DNA of 10,569 bases from assembly GCF_000003605.2 (NCBI RefSeq), contig NW_003105603.1, positions 30,631-41,199 on the forward strand, given 5' to 3'. Below, in pieces: positions 1 through 6,286 of the stretch. The stretch is from Saccoglossus kowalevskii. Its lineage: Eukaryota > Hemichordata > Enteropneusta > Harrimaniidae. Below the pieces are notes generated by a model, which searched no databases, was not told the DNA's origin, and saw nothing but the letters and a program-made list of their open reading frames with translations. Each line of letters starts with the position of its first letter. Within the stretch, counting starts at the first letter, position 1. Position numbers and translations under genes: made by a program.

Positions 1-1667
1 AGCAGTACCAAATGTAAATTCTTTTTCAAGCTAATTCACAAACATTGGTTAGGTTAAAATTCTTTTACATACTATTAGACAGGTAAAACAGGTATTTATT
101 GGGGATGCACTGTGAAACAAATGTGTAAAAAGAAATACAAGTTTTGAAGAAGCGGCTTGTTCATTAGCTATGAGACATATTAACTTTATTTGTTCTCGGT
201 TGCATGTTATATTCGAAGTAATCTATTGTGACCAGGTATGCTTTGTCTCAGCCCTGCTGCTCTTTTTATTCTATCTTAACATGTGGTGCAATAAATACAA
301 AAACACAAGAAAAGCTGTTCCACTCGTGTGGAACAAATCAGCATATGAATAATAATCACATTATTGTTAATTCGGTATGATGTCCAGTTTCCACAGTGAA
401 GTATTTGTTGTCTACGTAAATCTTAACGTGGTGATTTGACTGCAGAGACCAGGAGTCGATTGTACACACGAGGTAGTGTTAAAAACTGTAAATTATATCA
501 TAATTCCCCTGGACAAGTGTGATCCCTCATGTTGTTAGTATGTACCACTGCTTCATGAGTGTGAAAGGTAAGGTTACACTTAAATCAATCAGTCATTGCT
601 GGGATTGTCGTACAGACTCCTGCACATGTGTATATTGTCAACATTTGTGTATGTAAATTCTATCTGTGTGTTTATAAACTGATTTATTATTACCCAACTG
701 CCATTGAGTCTTAACCTGCAAGTCAAGAGGCCCTTGAAGCCCTTGCTTTTCCACAATTATATAACAACATCATTAACTTTGCATGTTTTACATTATCCAT
801 GTTTTTTTATGCTTAATAATATGATATTTGCATTAAACTGCTTTATTTATGCCACAGACAAATTATCATTGATTTCAAGCAAGAAAAAACATGTTACGAA
901 GACAACATTTCACAAAGAGTTTGTTTCTACAATATGAAAATCAACGAAGATAAAAAACAGTAAATACTGTAAAATACTCTATTTTCACTATTTTTGCTGA
1001 AGGGATGATGATCCAGCGAATATACTTTTTTTCCTATACATGTATTTCTCCTTAAACTCATAAAGAGTCAATGAAAAAAAATTCCATACAAAACGCCCAA
1101 AAAGCCTTTTCAGCGATAATTAATTCCAGCGAAAATAAAGTATTCCACAATATTTAAAAACATTACAGTATGATATTCTGAATACAAATATAAATATGAT
1201 AGCAGCCATGGTTGCATTATGTTAAATTCAGGACCATCTGCCAGGTATTCCCATTTACTGTATGTGAGCTTGTAAATACACAAGGCAATGTTTCTCAACT
1301 GTATTCAACAAGTCAAACCCTGTGAGTGGTCATCACTCAACAAATTGTGACTTCCCTTGAGCCTATTTAACTCTAGTTTTGCTGTGTTTTTTTCAAAGGA
1401 GACGGTCCTTGACTTATTTTTGAAAAAGTCATTGTTTAAATGTAATGTATAATGTGCCTTGTATAAACACAAAAAGCTTTCTTTTTTATGCTTAAAATTG
1501 CCTAGGGCTGTGAACTAGTGATGTAGGCAGATAGAAATCCTGATCCACTGAGAGAAAACTTAATACAGGGCGTTTGCTTAGCCAAGCACTTCCCTCATAA
1601 AATTGTTGCAGTGTCAAGTTTTACATCCTGTAAAAAAAATCAAATATATATTAACAAATCATGCAAT
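1..1667. other. AT-rich non-coding stretch with no supported gene
   Basis: I read both strands and found only short, AT-biased open frames of at most 77 codons. None has recognisable domains or convincing paired splice sites. A donor-like word, GAAAG|GTAAGG, falls at 568, but the frames leading into it close quickly or lack a good acceptor. Another donor-like word, CCAG|GTATGC, at 236 follows a weak acceptor at 167; the 68 bases between are open in one frame but show no protein-like character. The stretch is probably intron or intergenic DNA. The one local structure is the perfect hairpin at 316-335, listed separately. Confidence 0.6.
316..335. repeat. Perfect 8-bp hairpin with a TCGT loop
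   Basis: TGTTCCAC at 316-323 is followed by the four-base loop TCGT and then the exact reverse complement GTGGAACA at 328-335. The stem is perfect. It sits alone in AT-rich DNA, and I see no RNA gene, terminator context or repeat copy elsewhere in the window that would explain it. It could be a chance palindrome or the remnant of a small inverted-repeat element. Confidence 0.6.
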
Positions 1668-1684
1668 GGGGGGGGGGGGGGGGG
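1668..1684 (+). repeat. G17 homopolymer, quadruplex-capable
   Basis: Seventeen consecutive G residues follow ATGCAAT and precede CTTCACCGGG. A run this long can fold into a G-quadruplex by itself and is expected to vary in length between individuals and between sequencing runs. It lies immediately upstream of the CpG-rich patch at about 1690-1810. The exact length in an assembly should be treated as uncertain. Confidence 0.85.
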
Positions 1685-1689
1685 CTTCA

Positions 1690-1810
1690 CCGGGCATGAA
1701 CGCATGGGCACTTGTAATAAACCACTCAGATTGAGATTAAAGCGAGGGAGTCGTCACCTGCGCATGCGTCAGATGGCCATAGCGTGTCATTGTTTACAAA
1801 CAAGCGTCTA
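1690..1810. promoter_or_regulatory. Local CpG-rich patch with NRF1-like and forkhead-like words
   Basis: Within about 120 bases there are roughly nine CpG dinucleotides, while the sequence on both sides has almost none. The patch contains TGCGCATGCGTC at 1759-1770, close to the NRF1 half-palindrome TGCGCATGCGC. AGATGGCCAT at 1771-1780 is loosely similar to a YY1 word, and TGTTTAC at 1791-1797 is a forkhead core. Such a combination would fit a small promoter or enhancer. However, part of the patch (from 1737) also resembles the end of the TTAA repeat family seen at 4456-4585, and that family is itself CpG-rich. A repeat fragment is therefore an equally good explanation. No gene start can be attached to it. 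Confidence 0.2.
1737..1760 (+). mobile_element. Solo terminus resembling the TTAA-flanked element family
   Basis: The sequence starts TTAAAGCG and continues GAGTCGTCAC. Aligned by eye with the reverse complement of the terminus ending at 5335, it matches at 16 of the first 21 positions, including TTAAAGCG and the later GTC. It shares TTAAAG and GTCGTC with both ends of the element at 4456-4585. No opposite end is visible within the next few hundred bases, so it is either a solo end, a heavily eroded copy or a coincidence in a CpG-rich patch. Confidence 0.35.
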
Positions 1811-1824
1811 CTCATGAACCTTTT

Positions 1825-1842
1825 CTGACAGGCTTCTTGTTT
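1825..1842 (+). repeat. Short match to the 3' end of repeat family B
   Basis: CTGACAGGCTTCTTGTTT here differs by one base from the 3' end of family B copy 1 (2946-2963) and by two from the 3' end of copy 2 (6269-6286). The match continues a few bases in copy 1 as a following AAAA. Only about 18-22 bases are shared, so this is either a strongly truncated 3' end or chance. Confidence 0.3.
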
Positions 1843-2138
1843 AAAAGTCTAATCTATCTCTACTAATGCACTAATCTATAAGTCACTTTGATTAAAAAAT
1901 GTAGCAGTGTTTTGCCCAGAAATTTAAACTATTATGGTGGTTAAAATTTACAACTAATTTCCATAAAATTTTCATATTATTTGCATCAGTATTCCAAGCA
2001 GAATTTGCAATGAGTATCCAGCTCAACTACATAATGCACAAAATTATTGACTTACAAAACTGTTATTGCTTCATGAGCGCTATAACTGCACATAAGTTTT
2101 AAGGTTTCAGCAATTTATCATTTTTATTTAAAAGGTCA

Positions 2139-2274
2139 GCAACGGCACTGTGAAATCGAAATAACGACTGTGGCAACGGCACTGTGAAATCGAAATAACG
2201 ACTGTGGCAACGGCACTGTGAAATCAAAATAACGACTGTGGCAACGGCACTGTGAAATCGAAATAACGACTGTG
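2139..2274. repeat. Tandem repeat, four copies of a 34-bp unit
   Basis: Copies run 2139-2172, 2173-2206, 2207-2240 and 2241-2274. The unit begins GCAACGGCACTGTG and ends AACGACTGTG. The copies are identical except for one G-to-A change at 2226, which turns a CpG into CpA. A partial fifth copy starts GCAATG at 2275, again differing at a CpG. A degenerate echo, GCAAAGCACTGTAGAA, lies at 2302-2317. Because 34 is not a multiple of three and the minus strand has no stop in any phase of the unit, overlapping minus-strand frames of 68 and 80 codons appear here. They are a by-product of the repeat and not genes. The high identity suggests recent expansion. Confidence 0.95.
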
Positions 2275-2317
2275 GCAATGTCAGACCAGTGTGGCAGTAA
2301 GGCAAAGCACTGTAGAA

Positions 2318-2651
2318 GTATCATCTTGTTGTTTATGCCCCTGAACCACTGACATGCTAAAATTTGTGGTGACTCCAAAAGACACTAGTGATGGAATTTT
2401 GAAAAATGAAATTCACATTGTATAAATAAAATACAGTTGCATACAGTTTCATTTTTGTCAAACAATTGACTTAACTTGATTTTGAGGATTTTATTTTGGC
2501 TCAAGATTCCCACAGAATCAGACCTGTTAATGGGCACACTGTCTTGAAGGGAACACTGAATTCACTCACTGATATTAATTGCCCTTTATTTGTTGATTCA
2601 TATGCACCTCTACATGTAAATTATGAAAAACATGATTTGTGTTGTAAATTT
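2318..2651. other. Non-coding spacer with no supported feature
   Basis: This stretch between the 34-bp array and family B copy 1 is AT-rich and holds no open frame with protein-like composition, no paired splice signals and no repeat that recurs elsewhere in the window. A minus-strand GTGAGT (plus ACTCAC near 2563) is present but leads back into no useful open frame. Confidence 0.5.
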
Positions 2652-2963
2652 TAGCTCCACTGTTGACAGAGCAGACCTTTTCATATTAATAATTGTTCGT
2701 CATCGCCAATTACTTGGGTAGACCTTAGTCAGATTTGTTCATTTGTGACGATATCTTCATTTTCCTATTTTAAGCGAATATTTTTGTTATTTTTCAACTT
2801 TTTCTTTAAAATGGCTAAATTAATTGCTTTGATATTTTATATTTAGACTTCTTTTGTATGTTATTTTTTAATTTTAATTTCAAATTATTATTTTAGTTTA
2901 TGGTAAAAAATTTTTATTTTCAACTACACAGCAGAGCTATATCAGCTGACAGGCTCCTTGTTT
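2652..2963 (+). mobile_element. Dispersed repeat family B, copy 1 (single core unit)
   Basis: The left end reads TAGCTCCACTGTTGACAGAG and then a block with AATTGTTCGTCATCG near 2691-2705. This aligns with CTCCACTTTGTC...GATTGTTCGTCGTCC at 5807-5855. The core has GTAGACCTTAGTCAGATTTG, a GATATCTTCA block, and TTGCTTTGATA followed by an AGACTTCTTTTG block. Each of these recurs at 5881-6240. The right end, CAGAGCTATATCAGCTGACA then GGCTCCTTGTTT, aligns with 6254-6286. I see no coding capacity and no clear target-site duplication. It behaves like a non-autonomous dispersed element. I cannot name its class from sequence alone, although similar repeats are, from memory, common in bivalve DNA. Confidence 0.7.
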
Positions 2964-3280
2964 AAAAAGGATAAATAGTAAAATTCAGTTAATTTGTAAA
3001 AATAATAAACAATTTTTATTCTAAATCAAAAACAAAAACAAAATTGCTGTGATCATGGATTATTTTGAAATGGCATGGAAGAGACTTGATACAAATTAAC
3101 ATAAGTTATGTATGATGTAATCGATTCTACATATGTATGTGTGGACATTGTCAAGTACAGTCTAGCTCATTAGAAATCGTTAATATTCTCAAGGCCAATG
3201 TGGCAATAAAATGGAATGTACTATTGAAATATCATTGCGAGTTCTATGGACAAATATTGGATTTTGTTTCTGCTTTACAG
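2964..3280. other. AT-rich spacer upstream of a possible exon
   Basis: No feature is supported here. The plus-strand frame that runs through the candidate exon at 3281-3345 is already open from about 3137, but the part before 3281 has AT-driven codons and no splice site of its own. It may be intron that happens to stay open. The stretch ends in TTTCTGCTTTACAG, an acceptor-like tract. Confidence 0.45.
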
Positions 3281-3345
3281 CGTAGTAAAGCAAACGCCGC
3301 TATTGGTAATAGCGCTACAAAAATGTATTTGTCTGTTAAAAAGCG
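3281..3345 (+). CDS. Candidate internal coding exon, 65 bp, product unknown
   Basis: The segment is preceded by a pyrimidine-rich acceptor (TTTCTGCTTTACAG, ending 3280) and followed by AAGCG|GTGAGT at 3346, a strong donor. It opens in phase 0 and reads RSKANAAIGNSATKMYL then SVKK, ending two bases into the next codon. A second frame, starting one base later, is also open, and the third starts with a stop. Its composition is noticeably richer in GC and in small polar residues than the surrounding DNA, which is why I list it. It contains a perfect 7-bp hairpin, CGCTATT-GGT-AATAGCG, at 3298-3314. I do not recognise the peptide. The upstream part of the same open frame could belong to a longer exon, or all of it could be chance. 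Confidence 0.25.
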
Positions 3346-4455
3346 GTGAGTTGTATATTTCTATACCTGCATGGTTGTCTGTACTAGTTGTATGTGCGCA
3401 AGCTGTTTGTTGAGACCTTGAACCAGTCTTTGTGCATGGTTTGAAATCTACATAGGCACTCTAAAGCTGACACACTTACACATAAATACTTCAAAACATT
3501 ATAGTCTGTCTGCTCTAAATATGAGAGGCTGAAAAGTAAGTTGCTTCATTATTTTTAGAACCACTATTTTCCATTTAGATTGAAATCTCTATTATAAAAA
3601 TTTGTTGAATATTTTTGTATTTTTTTTTTCGCCTAAAAATTTTTTGATCTGATTTATTTTTTCATGATTCGTATAGCTAGACTAGAAGTTAATTGAAATG
3701 TGTTTTCACTAATCTTGTTTAAAATTTAAAGTCTATTTATATAAAATATATTAATATTTATGATTCTATATTTGTTAAAATCATATACTAATATTTAATC
3801 GTATACATGTAGCTATTTTTTTTTTTTTTTCATTTTGATGTGGAATCTAACTTTAGCTAGAATGTTGTAACAAAAATCTAAATTATGCAAGGGAATCTTG
3901 GAAATCAAAACATTAAGTATTAATTGTTATATAGCTTATATTTTAATTATCAATCTTAAAGAAAGCATTCATGGTGAAAAATTGAATATACAAATTTAAA
4001 TCATATCTGTGTGTTCAAGAATATGTTATTTTAAACAGTATGAAAGTATTATAGATTTTTTCAAAGATTCCGAATCTTGCATTTTATTATTGAATATGTG
4101 AATAATCAGTTTTTGCCTATTCTATTGTTTATTTCTGAATTTTGTTTTTGTTTTACCCTGAAATGGCTGATAGAGCATGTCATTTCTTCATCATAATCCT
4201 GTTTAAAATGCAGCATGGGTATATTGATTTATTTATGAAAGTTGAATTTAGAGATAAGGTTATTGTATGGATTAATCAAATTAAGTTGCTCACAACATGC
4301 AGGGGAAATGTTCACTGGGTTTAGTTTAATTCATATAGCTGGCAACAAAAATAAAAACCCAGCAGATAAGCTCTGTACAGTGATTAGTTACGATGTTGCG
4401 TTCAAATTATCTAATTTATGTGCTTGTAAACATGAAAACATTAACGTCATGACAG
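3346..4455. other. Very AT-rich non-coding stretch
   Basis: This is the most AT-rich part of the window, with many A and T tracts, including T15 at 3816-3830 and a long T tract near 3620. Donor-like GAAAA|GTAAGT occurs at 3536, but the frame before it is closed by TAG just upstream, leaving only about 30 bases. Two overlapping frames at 4142-4460 (60 and 72 codons) have low-complexity AT codons and no domain I can support. The stretch is best read as intron or intergenic DNA. Confidence 0.55.
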
Positions 4456-4585
4456 CTTAAAGGACGGCGGTCGTCGCGCCGCATTCTATTCAATAGGGAC
4501 TCGTATCTACGTATACACCGCGTGTAAAATACATTATTCACATGAAATTTGAACACTCGCTCCGCGACGACCACCAAGCTTTAAG
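4456..4585. mobile_element. 130-bp TTAA-flanked inverted-repeat element (MITE-like)
   Basis: The left end is CTTAAAG then GACGGCGGTCGTCGCG, from 4456. The right end, ending at 4585, is CGCGACGACC then ACCAAGCTTTAAG. The reverse complement of the right end matches the left at CTTAAAG and at GGTCGTCGCG, with four mismatches in the 18 bases that follow TTAA. TTAA sits at 4457-4460 and again at 4581-4584, the arrangement expected of a TTAA target-site duplication, which is the established target of piggyBac-type transposases. The interior is GC- and CpG-rich (CACCGCGTG and others) against an AT-rich background. No transposase is encoded, so it would be non-autonomous. The ends lack the CCC start common in piggyBac termini, so the superfamily is open. 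Related termini lie at 1737 and 5335. Confidence 0.6.
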
Positions 4586-4639
4586 AGTATCCTGAAAATT
4601 TTGGAAATGTATGTATTGAATCAATGTTTGTTTTTTATT

Positions 4640-5235
4640 AGTCCCCGTTCGGACGAAGTCTGAAAACGGGGACTTGTAATTCGGTCTCTGTCCGTCCGTC
4701 CGTCCGGAGTCATATCTCAGAATCCCTTGGATCGATTCCGTTCATTCTTTGCATGTGCCTCGTACTTTATGTGGGACATTTGTACATGCAGTGGTTTAGC
4801 GATTCAATTCAAAATGTCCGACTGGCAGCCATCTTGTTTTTTGAAAATGTTGTATTTTGGACATGCTTTGTCAGTTGTCATTCAAACTTGGTACATAGAT
4901 TATACATGTTAGGATACATGTCCATGACAATTTATTTCGCAATTTGATCAAAGATGGTAGACTGGCAGGCATCTTGTTTTTTTTTTTATGCGGTATCTTG
5001 TCAGTTTTTATTCAAATTTGGCACATACATGTACTTTATACATGTTAGGATGCATGTCCATGACAATTTGTTTCAAAATCTGGTCAAGGATGGCCGATTG
5101 ACAGCCATCTGACTTTTTGGTCTTACTACTATATTTCCACAAATCATGTACCATTTTCATTTGTATTTGGCACATACATCATACATATCAGTGTGTTTCA
5201 TAATCAGATCAGATTATTTTTGGCCATATTATTAC
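4640..5235 (+). mobile_element. Dispersed repeat family A: 5' hairpin, (TCCG)4 and 130-150 bp units
   Basis: The element begins with a long hairpin at 4640-4674. AGTCCCCG pairs with CGGGGACT; then, after a two-base bulge, TTCGGAC pairs with GTCTGAA (one G-U) around a GAA loop. A short linker, TTGTAATTCGGTCTCTG, leads to (TCCG)4 at 4691-4706 and then to degenerate tandem units. Landmarks such as ACTGGCAGCCATCTTG recur at 4821, 4961 and 5097 (last as ATTGACAGCCATCTGA). I recall this hairpin plus TCCG-run architecture as frequent in bivalve sequence, but I cannot name the family. Frames of 61-64 codons inside it are translations of the repeat. The right boundary is approximate, since the last unit fades after about 5235. 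It lies 54 bases after the TTAA element. Confidence 0.75.
4741..5235 (+). repeat. Degenerate internal tandem units of repeat family A
   Basis: The landmark ATTCAAACTTGGTACAT and its variants start at about 4741, 4881, 5011 and 5160, giving spacings of 140, 130 and 149 bases. The best-preserved block is ACATGTTAGGATACATGTCC and onward at 4904-4933, which matches 5040-5069 at 29 of 30 bases with an offset of 136. The poly-T after CATCTTG grew from T6 in the first unit to T11 (4977-4987) in the second. The differing divergence between units suggests that duplication happened in steps, with the middle pair youngest. Confidence 0.7.
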
Positions 5236-5274
5236 TACACGGAACACATGTTTTGATGTAAATAAACAATCTGT

Positions 5275-5335
5275 TGTATACGCCACTTGGAACTCAAGTT
5301 TCAAGGACACGCTCGCGACAACCCCTCCGCTTTAA
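5275..5335. mobile_element. Detached right terminus of the TTAA element family
   Basis: The sequence GACACGCTCGCGACAACCCC then TCCGCTTTAA (ending 5335) aligns with the right end of the element at 4456-4585, which reads GAACACTCGCTCCGCGACGA then CCACCAAGCTTTAA. The similarity appears to reach further left through GTATACGCCACT and TCAAGTTTCAAGG, against GTATACACCGCG and TGAAATTTGAAC. No matching left end is present next to it. It may be a truncated copy. Alternatively, the 4456 and 5335 ends may bound one composite of about 880 bp into which family A inserted. Confidence 0.4.
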
Positions 5336-5803
5336 TATGACGAGCACAAAAAGAACTTCCAAAAATTTAACGAGGACTGTGTCATTTTCAATGACTTGTT
5401 TTTTATATAAAATTGGTGATACATACCAAGGATAAAAATGAAAGTATGTCAATACGTTGCAGGTTTTCTCTGGGATATGTGGTTGCAGGTTTTCTCTGGT
5501 TGCGGAACATGACCAATGAACGTGTATAACATCTTCACCGACTACAGTACTGTTTGTTTGTTTGGGCTGTACCTTTCCCTCCATTCGCTTGTGCTATCAC
5601 ATATGGTGTAGTAGGCACAAGAAAGGAAGCTCTGGCCAAGACAGAATATCAACTTTTTGTTTGCAAAATTTCACAAATTAATGTTTTACATACAATTCTC
5701 CACAAATTGCAGTCTCTTTGTACAATTTCTAATGAACAGTGTGCAGTAGGGCTGTGCTTGCAGAACTACAGAACTTTCAAACAAAAGATACCGGTAATGC
5801 CTT
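5336..5803. other. Spacer with two long but unsupported open frames
   Basis: A minus-strand frame of 96 codons ends at 5294 and a plus-strand frame of 94 codons spans 5554-5838. The minus frame runs through the TTAA-family terminus and the 26-bp duplication, and the plus frame runs into family B. Neither shows a domain, signal peptide or consistent codon bias. The plus frame contains several AG acceptor-like words (near 5710, 5745 and 5763) but no strong donor. I do not call either as a gene. Confidence 0.45.
5456..5499. repeat. 26-bp tandem duplication
   Basis: GTTGCAGGTTTTCTCTGG occurs at 5456-5473 and again, identically, at 5482-5499, with an offset of 26 and eight bases between (GATATGTG). 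After the second copy the sequence returns with GTTGCGG, a partial third start. The perfect 18-base identity suggests a young duplication. Confidence 0.85.
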
Positions 5804-5985
5804 TAACTCCACTTTGTCAAGCGGAGCTTATCATTTGAGTGATTGTTCGTCGTCCTTGTCAACTTTTTACCTTTTCACCTTTTTGACTTCTTATTGCTTT
5901 GATACTTGGTGTATAATATGTACCTTTCGCATACCTCTCTTAGATTTGTTCATTTCTTGTTAAGAACATAAGTCTGATTGCTTTG

Positions 5986-6021
<36 letters not shown>

Positions 6022-6286
6022 TACCTCAGGTAGACCTCTCTCAGATTTGTTCACTTCCTGATGATATCTTCAATTCTCTAATTTTGATGAATATTTTTAT
6101 CATTTTTGATAAAAAATGATATATTCGACTTCTTGTTAAAAACTGCATGTCAGATTGCTTTGATACTATGCATATACGTACCTAAGGTAGACCTCGCTCA
6201 GATTTGTTCATTTTCCAATGATATCTTCAGTTCTTTGCATGTATTTGCTAACAGCGGAGCTATCTCAGCTGAGAGGCTGCTTGTTT
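5804..6286 (+). mobile_element. Dispersed repeat family B, copy 2 (internally duplicated)
   Basis: The left end (CTCCACTTTGTCAAGCGGAG, then GATTGTTCGTCGTCC) and right end (AGCGGAGCTATCTCAGCTGA, then GAGGCTGCTTGTTT) match those of copy 1 at 2652-2963. The core is repeated inside: blocks starting GTACCT...ACCTCTC occur at 5920, 6021 and 6178, spaced 101 and 157 bases. Each block carries CAGATTTGTTCA and, in the fuller ones, GATATCTTCA. The 5920 block lacks about 55 central bases and ends in an (AT)n expansion. The left end can also fold on itself (CTCCACT against AGCGGAG, one mismatch). Frames of 69-74 codons here are repeat translations. No transposase, reverse transcriptase or obvious target duplication is visible. 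Confidence 0.7.
5991..6019. repeat. (AT)14.5 microsatellite inside family B copy 2
   Basis: A pure AT run follows GCTTTGATATT and precedes GGTACCTCAGG. In the sibling unit the same place reads GCTTTGATACTATGCATATA, so the microsatellite seems to have grown from a short AT-rich word within the repeat unit. Length is likely to be polymorphic. Confidence 0.95.

Noticed and set aside
1588-1627. Minus-strand acceptor TTTTTTTTACAG| followed by ten open codons and TGA
   Set aside because: The acceptor is good but the open part is too short to judge, and no AATAAA signal lies close downstream on that strand. The T tract may explain the resemblance.
2099-2378. Two overlapping minus-strand open frames with repetitive peptides (SQCRCHSRYFDF-type)
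   Set aside because: They are translations of the 34-bp array in successive phases. The repeat unit lacks stops in all three minus frames, so openness carries no evidence of coding.
3536-3541. GAAAA|GTAAGT donor-like word
   Set aside because: The frame leading into it is closed by TAG about 30 bases upstream and no strong acceptor precedes it.
4142-4460. Possible decayed retroelement fragment (VIWVNQIK-like and HIAGNKNKNPAD-like words in two neighbouring frames)
   Set aside because: The NPAD word recalls the RNase H region of BEL/Pao elements, but the match is a few residues in different frames with AT-driven codons and no flanking polymerase or integrase motifs.
4727-4947. Two plus-strand frames of 61 and 64 codons
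   Set aside because: Both lie wholly inside repeat family A and reflect its units. There is no start context, splice signal or domain.
5294-5584. Minus-strand frame of 96 codons, the longest in the window
   Set aside because: It crosses a TTAA-family terminus and a 26-bp duplication that breaks periodicity, has no recognisable domain, and is within the range expected by chance over 10 kb of six-frame sequence.
5554-5963. Plus-strand frames of 94 and 74 codons
   Set aside because: The first runs into the left end of family B and the second lies mostly inside it. No donor or acceptor pair supports an exon and no domain is visible.
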